Source: Acidobacteriaceae bacterium
GTDB taxonomy: Bacteria; Acidobacteriota; Terriglobia; Terriglobales; SbA1
DNA length: 8,985 bases
Direction: 5' to 3'
Assembly (NCBI GenBank): GCA_003136335.1
Contig: PLEA01000664.1
Coordinates: forward strand, 1-8,985
Each line of letters starts with the position of its first letter. The first letter of the stretch is position 1. Both the position numbers and the translations under genes were made by a program. Below, piece by piece: positions 1-6,096 of the stretch. Below the pieces are notes generated by a model. The model was given only the letters and a program-made list of their open reading frames with translations, did no database searches and was not told the origin of the DNA.

Positions 1-1
1 G

Positions 2-109
2 CATATGGTGACGTTCAAAGCGGCATTAACCGGCGAGGTCGATCCGCCGCCGGCGGCCAATTCCTTTCTGACTACGCTGGCGAACTGGGCGCAGGAGGCG
101 GCGAAGTAG
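2..109 (+). CDS. 3' end of an unidentified protein-coding gene (partial)
   Basis: An open frame enters from the left edge and ends at a TAG at 107-109, giving 35 C-terminal residues. The peptide ends in an amphipathic stretch (LTTLANWAQEAAK) after a proline-rich linker (EVDPPPAAN), which looks like the end of a real soluble protein. Codons are GC-rich at third positions, like the neighbours. I do not recognise the family and too little is visible to name it. The gene is on the same strand as the acyltransferase that follows, but the 206-base gap and the promoter candidate near 273-302 argue that the two are transcribed separately. Confidence 0.55.
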   Translation, partial: HMVTFKAALTGEVDPPPAANSFLTTLANWAQEAAK

Positions 110-173
110 GCCGCCACGGCGGGCTTCCTGAAACAGGTTTCGCATAGGATCTCTGATGATTGCTGGCCAGTTG

Positions 174-248
174 GTGGGAGTCGAGCTTTGCTCGACCGGA
201 CAGCCCCGAGCCCGCCCTGAGCGAAGTCGAAGGGGCGGCTGTCCCCAC
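174..248. repeat. Self-complementary intergenic repeat with GAGCGAAGTCGAAGG core
   Basis: This stretch is built of nested inverted repeats. GTCGAGC (180-186) and GCTCGAC (190-196) form a perfect 7-base stem around TTT. GGACAGCC (198-205) pairs with GGCTGTCC (237-244). Between them lies a core with GCCCT (214-218) facing AGGGGC (231-236), and an outer GTGG (174-177) can pair with CCAC (245-248). The core GAGCGAAGTCGAAGG resembles a dispersed repeat that I recall from many environmental bacterial genomes; that is recollection, not a search. It sits in the gap between the partial gene and the acyltransferase and codes for nothing that I can support. Its role could be structural, or it may be a non-autonomous repeat. 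Confidence 0.6.
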
Positions 249-272
249 ATAACTTCACTTTCCCTCCCTGGT

Positions 273-302
273 TTGACAAGCAATTTTTCCGGGTGATACG
301 GT
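273..302 (+). promoter_or_regulatory. Candidate sigma-70-type promoter for the acyltransferase gene
   Basis: A perfect -35 box TTGACA (273-278) is followed after 18 bases by TACGGT (297-302). The latter is a weak -10 box, but it is preceded by TGA, giving an extended -10 arrangement. Transcription would start near 308-310, only a few bases before the ATG at 316, so the mRNA would be almost leaderless; this fits the lack of a convincing ribosome binding site there. The -35 match is the strong part and the -10 is the doubtful part. Confidence 0.45.
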
Positions 303-315
303 CACGCTTCCCCTG

Positions 316-1215
316 ATGCGGCGGAAACTCGAATACGCGACAGCCTGGCCGTTCATCAAGATCCTGGGTCTGATGCCGCGCCCCCTTTCGCGTGCGTTTG
401 CCATTGGACTCGCCCAGGTTGTTTATCGATTGCACTTCCGCTTACGGCAAGTCGGAATGCGCAATCTCGCAATGGTGTTTCCGGAAAAAAGTGAGGCCGA
501 GCGAACGCGCATTCTACGCGGAGTTTTCACCTCGCTGGGACGGCAACTCGCCGAACTGTGCCAGTTTCCCACCTACACTCCGGAGAATGTCGATGCGGTC
601 GTAGTGTATGACGGGCTGGAAAATTACGAGCGGGCCTACGGCCAAGGGAAGGGAGTCCTGTTTCTGACGGCGCACTTCGGGGCATGGGAGCTCTCAGCCT
701 TTGCCCACTCCCTGCACGGTCATTGGCTGCACGTGGTCATGCGGCCCATGGATAACGAATATCTCGACCGGTTGCTGCAGCACTATCGCACGATGCATGG
801 GAACAAGACCGTCGCCAAGGATGATTTCGTTCGCGGCTTACTGGCGGCGATGAAGGCAGGGGAAACCGTCGGTATTTTAATGGACACGAATATGACGCCG
901 CCGCAGGGAATCTTCGTGGACTTCTTTGGCATTCCCGCCTGTACGGCGAGTGGACTGGCCCGCATTGCTTTGCGCACGGACGCAGCGGTGGTTCCGGGGT
1001 TCACGATTTGGGATCCAGCATTGCGAAAGTACCGCCTGCGATTCGATCCCGCGCTCGAATTGATTCGCACGGGCGGTCTGGAGGCCGATATCGCCTCGAA
1101 CACGCAGATGTTCACCCAGGTGATTGAGGATTACGTGCGGAAGTATCCTGACCAATGGTTGTGGGTGCATCGCCGTTGGAAGACGAGGCCGGAAGGGCAG
1201 CCACCGCTGTATTGA
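316..1215 (+). CDS. LpxL/HtrB-family lipid A (lysophospholipid) acyltransferase
   Basis: This 299-residue protein belongs to the LpxL/HtrB/MsbB family, which transfers an acyl chain onto the lipid A precursor at the cytoplasmic face of the inner membrane. Residues 118-125 (TAHFGAWE) contain the HxxxxE catalytic motif, with His120 and Glu125. The family's typical N-terminus (a hydrophobic/basic stretch with LMPRPLSRAFA) and C-terminal motif (PDQWLWVHRRWKTRP, about residues 279-293) are both present, and the length is normal. An in-frame TGA at 274-276 limits upstream extension, so ATG 316 is the natural start. No strong ribosome binding site precedes it; the promoter candidate predicts a nearly leaderless transcript. 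No other lipid A genes are nearby. Which acyl position or donor it uses cannot be read from the sequence, so I give no specific symbol. A broader phospholipid acyltransferase role is possible. Confidence 0.88.
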   Translation: MRRKLEYATAWPFIKILGLMPRPLSRAFAIGLAQVVYRLHFRLRQVGMRNLAMVFPEKSEAERTRILRGVFTSLGRQLAELCQFPTYTPENVDAVVVYDGLENYERAYGQGKGVLFLTAHFGAWELSAFAHSLHGHWLHVVMRPMDNEYLDRLLQHYRTMHGNKTVAKDDFVRGLLAAMKAGETVGILMDTNMTPPQGIFVDFFGIPACTASGLARIALRTDAAVVPGFTIWDPALRKYRLRFDPALELIRTGGLEADIASNTQMFTQVIEDYVRKYPDQWLWVHRRWKTRPEGQPPLY

Positions 1216-1230
1216 ATCCGGTAGAGAGGA

Positions 1231-1318
1231 ATTCACTTCGACCTAACGTTGAAAACGTCCCGCTAACCATTCACGAATGTGGATTGAGGAACCGCCAAGA
1301 CATTCACTTCGGTAACGT
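1231..1318 (+). repeat. Pair of direct repeats in the gap before the small membrane protein
   Basis: ATTCACTTCG occurs at 1231-1240 and again at 1302-1311. Each copy is followed within a few bases by TAACGT (1244-1249 and 1313-1318). The two composite copies are 71 bases apart. Between them CATTC (1268-1272) and GAATG (1275-1279) form a short inverted repeat. The gap 1216-1353 holds no gene that I can support. The repeats could be operator half-sites or remnants of a duplication; nothing here decides. Confidence 0.4.
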
Positions 1319-1321
1319 GCG

Positions 1322-1356
1322 ACGAAAGCTGTTTTCGTGGCACTGTAAGAACAGTG
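1322..1356 (+). promoter_or_regulatory. Two tandem hairpins ending on a GTG start codon
   Basis: ACGAAA (1322-1327) pairs with TTTCGT (1333-1338) around a 5-base loop. Two bases later CACTGT (1341-1346) pairs perfectly with ACAGTG (1351-1356) around AAGA. The second hairpin contains the proposed GTG start (1354-1356) of the small membrane protein, so folding would hide the initiation site. A run of six A follows, which is the wrong base for an intrinsic terminator on the plus strand. On the minus strand there is no gene to terminate. A translation-control element is therefore the more natural reading, though it is unproven. Confidence 0.35.
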
Positions 1357-1683
1357 AAAAAATACCCGCAAATTGACGACGTCGGCTGGGACCGAGGACG
1401 CGAAGGCTATCTTGATTTGCCCCAGAAGCCCGTGTACGCGCGCGTGTTTAAGCCTGCCCATAAAGCCAAGGGTCAGGGATCTCCTGTCGGCATTGCTACG
1501 GAAGAGCGCTTGGGAAGCCTGATCGCTGCCGGCGGGATGATATGGGGGGCATACGCTGCGACGGTACATTTCGCTGGTGTGTTGAGCTTCGATCTAGTCC
1601 CTGCTGGTCCGATAGAAGTCTGCGCGCTGGGAATTCTCATCTGGTTGCACGCCAAGTGGCGGCGTTCCACGAAAGTAAACTGA
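1354..1683 (+). CDS. Small predicted membrane protein, family not recognised
   Basis: The frame encodes 109 residues from a GTG start. The first 45 residues are polar, with many charged and aromatic residues. Two hydrophobic segments follow, about residues 54-75 (starting LGSLIAAGGMIWGAYAATV) and 84-98 (AGPIEVCALGILIWL). The protein ends in a basic tail (KWRRSTKVN), as expected for a two-helix inner-membrane protein with positive residues at the cytoplasmic end. Codon usage resembles the flanking genes, and the competing minus-strand frames look random. The start is weakly supported: it lacks a clear Shine-Dalgarno and lies inside a hairpin. Protein-level evidence is only this composition, so function is unknown. 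It follows the acyltransferase by 138 bases on the same strand. Confidence 0.5.
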   Translation: MKKYPQIDDVGWDRGREGYLDLPQKPVYARVFKPAHKAKGQGSPVGIATEERLGSLIAAGGMIWGAYAATVHFAGVLSFDLVPAGPIEVCALGILIWLHAKWRRSTKVN

Positions 1684-1686
1684 GCC

Positions 1687-1705
1687 GCGAGACGGATTCT
1701 CTCGC
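1687..1705 (+). terminator. Short hairpin just after the small membrane protein gene
   Basis: GCGAGA (1687-1692) pairs perfectly with TCTCGC (1700-1705) around a 7-base loop, four bases after the TGA stop. It is followed by a C/G-rich stretch and not by a T run, so it is not a classical intrinsic terminator. It could still slow decay or mark the transcript end. Confidence 0.25.
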
Positions 1706-1781
1706 CCGGGCCGTTCCCCCGATTCCTCAAATGCCCTATTGGAAATCGTAGCGCTGCTCTGCTTCAAACCATTCCTTCCGG

Positions 1782-1787
1782 TAAAAT
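1782..1787 (+). promoter_or_regulatory. Candidate -10 box for argD (short leader)
   Basis: TAAAAT lies 11 bases before the ATG at 1799 and matches the -10 consensus at five of six positions. No good -35 box sits at the normal spacing: TTCAAA at 1763-1768 is only 13 bases away. A start site just downstream would give a very short 5' leader, which is consistent with the missing ribosome binding site. Confidence 0.35.
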
Positions 1788-1798
1788 CGAATCTTCCT

Positions 1799-3004
1799 AT
1801 GGATACCTTCGAACAGATCGCCGAACGTGAGCGGCAGTTTTTACTGCAAACTTATAACCGCTATCCCATTGTGCTCACCCGTGGCAAGGGTGTGTTTCTC
1901 TACGATATCGACGAGAAGCGCTATCTGGACTTTGTTTCGGGCCTGGGAGTGAATGCGCTGGGGCATGCGCATCCGCGGATCGTGAAGGCGATTCGGGAGC
2001 AGGCGGCGAAGCTGGTGCACGTCTCCAACTTGTACTACCACGAGTACCAGGGGCCGCTGGCGGAGAAGTTGTGTGCTCTTTCGGGGTTGAACCGGGCGTT
2101 TTTCTCGAACAGCGGGACCGAGGCGATCGAAGGCTCGATCAAACTGGCACGGCTGGCGGGACATCGAGCGGGAGGCGAGGCGAAGTGCCGCTTGGTGGCG
2201 CTGGACGGGTCCTATCACGGGCGCACGTTTGGGGCGTTGTCGCTTACCGGGCAAGCCAAGCACCGCAAGGGATTTGAACCTCTGCTCGAAGACGTGACGT
2301 TTGTGAAGCAGAACGATCTGGAAGGGCTGCGGGCTGCCGTGAACGACAATACCTGCGCCATTGTGCTCGAACCGATTTTCGGCGAAGGCGGAATCTATGA
2401 ATGTTCGGTGGAGTTCCTGCGCGAGTGTCGCGAGCTAGCCGACCGTCACCGGGTGGCGCTGATCTTCGACGAAATACAGTGCGGGCTGGGACGTACGGGA
2501 ACGATTTTTGCCTTCCAGAGTTTCGGCGTGACGCCAGACATCGTCGCCATCGCCAAGCCCATTGCCGCGGGACTACCGCTGGGCGCATTTATCGCGAAGG
2601 AAGAATTTGCGACGGCGATATCGCCGGGACAGCATGGCACGACCTTTGGCGGAGGTCCGCTGGCCTGCCGCATCGCGCTGGAGTTCCTGGCGATTGTGGA
2701 GGAAGAGAAGCTGCTAGAGAATGTCAGCAAAGTCGGAGCCTATTTGCAGCAAGAATTAAACAGACTGGTGGAGAAGCGTGCGGCCGCGACGGGAGTGCGC
2801 GGGCGCGGCTTTATCCAGGGAATTCAGCTCGAGATTCCGGCGCGTCCGATCGTGGATGCGGCGCTGGCTGAGGGCGTATTGTTCAACAGTACGCAGGACA
2901 CCGTCGTCCGATTCCTGCCTCCATTCTTGCTGCAAGAGAAGCACATCGACAAAGGGATGCGCGTGTTAAACAAATTGTTGGGCAAGAAACGGAAAGCTGC
3001 CTGA
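1799..3004 (+). CDS. argD: Acetylornithine aminotransferase-like class III PLP aminotransferase
   Basis: This 401-residue fold-type I enzyme would transfer an amino group between N-acetylornithine and 2-oxoglutarate in cytoplasmic arginine synthesis. The class III landmarks are in order: the phosphate-binding SNSGTEA (103-109), SYHGRT (138-143), the PLP-ring Asp in FDEIQCGLGRTG (Asp224) and the Schiff-base lysine in IAKPIAAGLPLGAF (Lys253), close to its place in typical ArgD. TTFGGGPLACR follows, as usual for the family. The frame stays open upstream to a TTG at 1739, but family alignment fits ATG 1799 (MDTFEQIAERERQFL). No other arg genes are in view, so context does not confirm the substrate; succinylornithine, 4-aminobutyrate or lysine-pathway transaminases share this architecture. 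The class is certain, the exact substrate only probable. Confidence 0.85.
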   Translation: MDTFEQIAERERQFLLQTYNRYPIVLTRGKGVFLYDIDEKRYLDFVSGLGVNALGHAHPRIVKAIREQAAKLVHVSNLYYHEYQGPLAEKLCALSGLNRAFFSNSGTEAIEGSIKLARLAGHRAGGEAKCRLVALDGSYHGRTFGALSLTGQAKHRKGFEPLLEDVTFVKQNDLEGLRAAVNDNTCAIVLEPIFGEGGIYECSVEFLRECRELADRHRVALIFDEIQCGLGRTGTIFAFQSFGVTPDIVAIAKPIAAGLPLGAFIAKEEFATAISPGQHGTTFGGGPLACRIALEFLAIVEEEKLLENVSKVGAYLQQELNRLVEKRAAATGVRGRGFIQGIQLEIPARPIVDAALAEGVLFNSTQDTVVRFLPPFLLQEKHIDKGMRVLNKLLGKKRKAA

Positions 3005-3005
3005 G

Positions 3006-3049
3006 AGCGAGAGCCGCGCCAGACTCGCTGTGCCCGCGCGAGTTACTCG
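3006..3049. terminator. Hairpin-forming region between convergent genes
   Basis: The 69-base gap between the argD stop and the end of the convergent DUF4337 gene has two possible stems: AGCGAG (3006-3011) with CTCGCT (3024-3029), and CGAG (3039-3042) with CTCG (3046-3049) around TTA. There is no T run on either strand. Position between converging genes suggests a shared terminator, but the structure alone is weak. Confidence 0.25.
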
Positions 3050-3056
3050 ACGCTAC

Positions 3057-3083
3057 GGTTCAATGCACCTGGTTCAATGCACC
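3057..3083. repeat. Tandem 13-base duplication across the DUF4337 stop codon
   Basis: GGTTCAATGCACC occurs at 3057-3069 and again at 3071-3083 with one base between, giving a 14-base period. The right-hand copy includes the last codons and TGA stop (complement of 3074-3076) of the minus-strand DUF4337 gene. The left-hand copy lies beyond the stop. It looks like a recent replication-slippage duplication; because the first stop is used, the protein is unchanged. Confidence 0.8.
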
Positions 3084-3616
3084 ACGAATCCCGTAGCTGC
3101 CACCGCGATTCCCACGACTCCCAGCAAAAGACCCAAGTACCAGAAGATTTTTCGTCCGGAGAGTAGCGTGATCGAGGTAATCACCAGTCCCACTTCCAGG
3201 AAAACTTCGGCCAGATCAAATCGATCTGCCCGATTCCTTTCGTGTTTAACATCCGCTTCCATCTCGTTGGCCTTATCTTCGATTCCCTTTTGTTCGTCTT
3301 TGTAGCGCGCCGCCTCTCCGGAATATTTCTCGCGCAACTTAGCCAGAGCGGCAGCGTCGGTGGTTGCTTCTACCGAAGTCAAATCGGTAAAGAGTTCGTC
3401 CGTGTGCCGCCGGATGTTCTTAGCCTGGTAGAAAGCCCACTGATCGGACGACTTCGCTTGAAGCACAACCTCTTCGGTATGCGCACGATGCCCGAGCAGG
3501 GTCACAATTGCCACCAATACGGCCAGCATGGCCATGGTTACCGATATTGGCGCCAGCGTGGGATCGTGCTTCGCATGTTCTGCATGTTCCTGCAACTCGC
3601 TCAGCTCTTCCGACAT
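3074..3616 (-). CDS. DUF4337-family membrane protein
   Basis: The product is 180 residues and I place it in the DUF4337 family by its overall pattern. An acidic, His-rich N-terminus precedes a first membrane helix (about 21-42). A long polar, charged segment follows (about 46-133), rich in Lys, Glu and Ala and likely helical or coiled-coil, with the family-like stretch SSDQWAFYQAKNIR (56-69). Two more membrane helices lie at about 136-153 and 157-178. The function of the family is not known to me; membrane anchoring with a large exposed helical domain is all the sequence shows. The ATG start is four bases after the yjbQ stop, with GGGAG (complement of 3626-3630) as its binding site, so the two are co-transcribed and probably coupled. 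Confidence 0.8.
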   Translation of the reverse strand: MSEELSELQEHAEHAKHDPTLAPISVTMAMLAVLVAIVTLLGHRAHTEEVVLQAKSSDQWAFYQAKNIRRHTDELFTDLTSVEATTDAAALAKLREKYSGEAARYKDEQKGIEDKANEMEADVKHERNRADRFDLAEVFLEVGLVITSITLLSGRKIFWYLGLLLGVVGIAVAATGFVVH

Positions 3617-3620
3617 AACG

Positions 3621-4034
3621 TCACTCTCCCATAACTTTTACGATGACCCTTTTATCACGCTGTCCATCGAACTCCGCATAGAAAATCCGCTGCCACGTAC
3701 CTAGATCGAGCTTGCCGGCGGTAATGGGCACAATGACTTCGTGATGGATCAGCAGCGCCTTCAGGTGAGAGTCGCCGTTATCTTCACCCGTCTCATGATG
3801 TTTGTAGCCTTTGCGAAAGGGCGCCAGATGCTCGAGCCACTGGTCGATGTCTTCGATCAGACCGCTTTCGTTGTCGTTGACGTACACCCCCGCGGTGATG
3901 TGCATGGCCGAAACCAGAACCATGCCCTCCTGTACTCCGCTCTTGCCGACGATCTGTTCCACCTGCGGCGTGATGTGTACGTAAGCCCGGTGCGTCTTGG
4001 TATGGAACTTCAAATATTCCGTAAGAGTCTTCAT
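3621..4034 (-). CDS. yjbQ: YjbQ/UPF0047-family protein (secondary thiamine-phosphate synthase type)
   Basis: The 137-residue product has the conserved blocks of the YjbQ/UPF0047 family: [13 protein letters not shown] (44-56, with His45), [18 protein letters not shown] (83-100) and the end block [17 protein letters not shown] (108-124). E. coli YjbQ has weak thiamine-phosphate synthase activity, and databases name the family for it, but the physiological role is unsettled. Start choice: the frame opens at a TTG at 4064, but ATG 4034 has AGGA (complement of 4042-4045) seven bases before it and matches the family's length and N-terminus, so I use it. The gene begins 33 bases after the hutH stop and runs four bases from the DUF4337 gene, so it is the middle member of a tight downstream group. 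No other thiamine genes are nearby. Confidence 0.88.
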   Translation of the reverse strand: MKTLTEYLKFHTKTHRAYVHITPQVEQIVGKSGVQEGMVLVSAMHITAGVYVNDNESGLIEDIDQWLEHLAPFRKGYKHHETGEDNGDSHLKALLIHHEVIVPITAGKLDLGTWQRIFYAEFDGQRDKRVIVKVMGE

Positions 4035-4067
4035 TTCGAATTCCTGGTGCGACTTTGATCCCAAATA

Positions 4068-5603
4068 TTACCGCAACGCCTCAGCGACTTTGCCACTCGC
4101 AATGAGCGCCGCAATACGTGCGAAATCCGTGTACATCACCCGATCTTTTTCCAACGTCGGACATACCGACCGGATTGCTGCTTGCGCCGCCTGGCCGCGC
4201 TTTGAAGGTTTCAGCGGAGCCAGGAAGTCCAGAGCCTGGGCGACGGCCATGGCCTCGATCGCCAATACGTTCCGCGTGTTGTCCACAACGCGCTTCAGTT
4301 TGTTCGCGGCGGTCATGCCCATGGAGACGTAGTCTTCCTTATTTCCTGACGTCGTGATCGAGTCGACGGACGCGGGATGCGCCAGCACTTTGTTTTCGCT
4401 GACCAGCGCCGCCGCCGTGACCTGCGGCATCATGAAGCCGGAATTCAGGCCGGCGCCCGAAGCAAGAAATGGCGGCAAGCCCTCGCTGAGCGCGGGATTT
4501 ACCAGCCTTTCGATCCTCCGCTCGCTGATGCCGGCCAGCGCGCTCAATGCGATCGCCAGAAAATCCAAGGCAAACGCCAGCGGCTCGCCATGAAAATTTC
4601 CGCCTGAGATCACATCGCCCTCGGTATTTCTCGCATCGGTGATGAAGACCAGCGGATTGTCGACAGCGGAATTCGCCTCCGTTTCAAACACTCCGCGACA
4701 ATGCGTCAGAGTATCGCGCACGGCGCCGTGGACTTGCGGTATGCAGCGCAGCGAGTAAGCATCTTGTACGCGGCCGCATTCGCGATGTGACTCGCGGATC
4801 TGGCTGCCTTCCAGCATGCGCCGCAGGTTGGCCGCGGTCTTCATTTGTCCGGCGTGCGGACGCGCCTTGTGAATACGCTCGTCAAAAGCCGCGTCGGTTC
4901 CCTTGAGCGCGTCGCAGCACAACCCACCCAGCACGTCGGCGGTGTCCACCAGCGTCTCGGCCGCCAGAAGCGAAAGAGTTCCCACGGCCAGCATGGCCTG
5001 TGTCCCGTTAATCAGCGAGATAGTTTCCTTGGCCTCGAGTACCAGCGGCTTGATCTGGCCTCGCTTGAGTGCCTCCGCACTGGGAACGCGTACTCCCCTT
5101 TCATCGAAGCATTCGCCTTCGCCGATCAGCGCCAAAGCTAGGTGCGCCAGGGGAGCCAAATCTCCACTGGCGCCCACACTGCCCTGCGACGGGACAACGG
5201 GAGTGACGCCGCGGTTGAGCATCTCACACAGCGTGTCGATGACGATGGCCCGCACGCCGGAGTGGCCCTTGGCAAGCGAATTAGCCCGCAACAGCATCAT
5301 GGCGCGAGTCTCTGTGAGGGAAAGCGGTTCGCCCACGCCCACCGCATGCGAGCGGACTAGATTGACCTGCAGTTCACGAATCTGTTCGCCCGCGATGCGT
5401 ACGTCGCTCAATTTGCCCACGCCAGTGGTGATGGCGTAGGCGATCTTGTTGCTCGCGACAATCTCATCGACGACGGAGCGGGCCTGGTTGACGACGTGCC
5501 GCGCATCCGGGGAGAGCAGCGCAGCGCGGCGCATTTCAATCCTCGCGACTTCGCGTACGTCTTCGAGCGTGAGATCGTTTCCGTTGATGTGGAGTGCGTT
5601 CAA
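4068..5603 (-). CDS. hutH: Histidine ammonia-lyase (histidase)
   Basis: The 511-residue enzyme removes ammonia from histidine to give urocanate, the first step of histidine breakdown. GSVGASGDLAPLAHLAL (141-157) contains Ala145-Ser146-Gly147, which cyclise into the MIO electrophile. Tyr56 (in AYAITTGVG), Ser85-His86 (NLVRSHAVGVGEP), Gln280, Tyr283, Arg286 and Glu423 line up with the known histidase active-site residues. The Ser-His pair argues against tyrosine or phenylalanine lyases, which differ there. Differences from the classical pattern are VQDAYS instead of VQDPYS and NKEDYVSMG (421-429) instead of NQEDHVSMG. The start is a TTG with GGGGA (complement of 5610-5614) six bases upstream; I found no better start further up. 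It lies 61 bases after the thioesterase gene, with no clear promoter in between. hutU, hutI and hutG are not in the window. Confidence 0.9.
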   Translation of the reverse strand: MNALHINGNDLTLEDVREVARIEMRRAALLSPDARHVVNQARSVVDEIVASNKIAYAITTGVGKLSDVRIAGEQIRELQVNLVRSHAVGVGEPLSLTETRAMMLLRANSLAKGHSGVRAIVIDTLCEMLNRGVTPVVPSQGSVGASGDLAPLAHLALALIGEGECFDERGVRVPSAEALKRGQIKPLVLEAKETISLINGTQAMLAVGTLSLLAAETLVDTADVLGGLCCDALKGTDAAFDERIHKARPHAGQMKTAANLRRMLEGSQIRESHRECGRVQDAYSLRCIPQVHGAVRDTLTHCRGVFETEANSAVDNPLVFITDARNTEGDVISGGNFHGEPLAFALDFLAIALSALAGISERRIERLVNPALSEGLPPFLASGAGLNSGFMMPQVTAAALVSENKVLAHPASVDSITTSGNKEDYVSMGMTAANKLKRVVDNTRNVLAIEAMAVAQALDFLAPLKPSKRGQAAQAAIRSVCPTLEKDRVMYTDFARIAALIASGKVAEALR

Positions 5604-5664
5604 GAAGATTCCCCGTGAGATGGCACAGCATTTCGTACCCGATTCGGCAACAACATCCGCAGTC

Positions 5665-6096
5665 CTACTTTGCCATCGCCGCGCGGAAGGCCGTCAAATA
5701 CTTTTCCGGCAACGCCGCCACCTTCATCTTCGAATCTGTGACGATGTGCGTAGTCTCGCCTTCCGCCAGCAGAGTCCGGCTATCTGCGCGCACGAGTTCA
5801 TAGTTGAACACGACGACCGATTCGCGCACAGTCTTCAGCCGCGTTCGCACCAAGACTTCTTCATCGTAAAATATCGGAGCTCGGTAGCGGCATCTCACGT
5901 CGGCCACGGCGATGAAGCGCCCATCCTCGCGCTCCAGGTCGCGGTAGGAAAAGCCCATCTCTCGCATCAGTTCCACCCGCCCCACCTCGAACCAGATCAA
6001 GTGGTTCGAATGGTAGACGACGCCCATCTGGTCGGTTTCGGCGTAGCGCACGCGTAGCCGTGTTTCATGGAATGCATGATGATTTTTGGAACTCAT
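5665..6096 (-). CDS. YbgC/4-hydroxybenzoyl-CoA thioesterase-like hotdog protein
   Basis: The 143-residue protein has a single hotdog domain of the 4HBT/YbgC type, which hydrolyses acyl-CoA or acyl-ACP thioesters. The signature RVRYAETDQMGVVYHSNHLIWFE spans about residues 15-37, with the catalytic Asp22 in ETDQMG and the following YHSNH. A second block, VRCRYRAPIFYDEEVLV, follows. I choose ATG 6096 because it overlaps the TGA of the hydratase gene (ATGA), with GGGGAA just before it; a GTG at 6108 in the same frame is the alternative. The overlap implies coupled translation, so the enzyme likely acts on intermediates or side products of the same acyl-CoA pathway or recovers CoA. The true substrate cannot be read from the sequence; YbgC relatives are also tied to the Tol-Pal envelope system elsewhere, but no tol genes are here. 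Confidence 0.85.
   Translation of the reverse strand: MSSKNHHAFHETRLRVRYAETDQMGVVYHSNHLIWFEVGRVELMREMGFSYRDLEREDGRFIAVADVRCRYRAPIFYDEEVLVRTRLKTVRESVVVFNYELVRADSRTLLAEGETTHIVTDSKMKVAALPEKYLTAFRAAMAK

Noticed and set aside
112..141. Terminator after the partial left-edge gene
   Set aside because: Only 4- to 5-base stems (CCTG/CAGG at 127-137 and the overlapping GAAAC/GTTTC) are present, they are mutually exclusive, and no T run follows.
26..283. An 85-codon minus-strand frame across the repeat region
   Set aside because: It runs through the self-complementary repeat, has a low-complexity Arg/Ser-rich product with no family look, and overlaps the end of the better-supported plus-strand gene.
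1341..1362. Intrinsic terminator for the acyltransferase gene
   Set aside because: The 6-base hairpin is followed by A residues, not T, on the plus strand, and it overlaps the next gene's start codon.
1739..1798. A 20-residue N-terminal extension of ArgD from TTG 1739
   Set aside because: The family N-terminus matches from ATG 1799, and the extra residues are hydrophobic without resembling a targeting signal known for this enzyme. The candidate -10 box also lies inside this stretch.
2401..2871. A 156-codon plus-strand frame inside argD
   Set aside because: It is in another frame of a well-conserved aminotransferase and has the composition of an out-of-frame translation.
4903..5439. A 178-codon plus-strand frame inside hutH
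   Set aside because: It is antisense to a clearly identified histidase; its Ser/Arg/Pro-rich product is typical of a shadow of GC-rich coding DNA.
4068..5603. Phenylalanine or tyrosine ammonia-lyase
   Set aside because: The Ser85-His86 pair and the Glu423 of the ED motif fit histidase; tyrosine and phenylalanine lyases have other residues at these positions.
5446..6057. A 203-codon plus-strand frame across the hutH-thioesterase junction
   Set aside because: It is antisense to two recognised genes and shows no recognisable motif.
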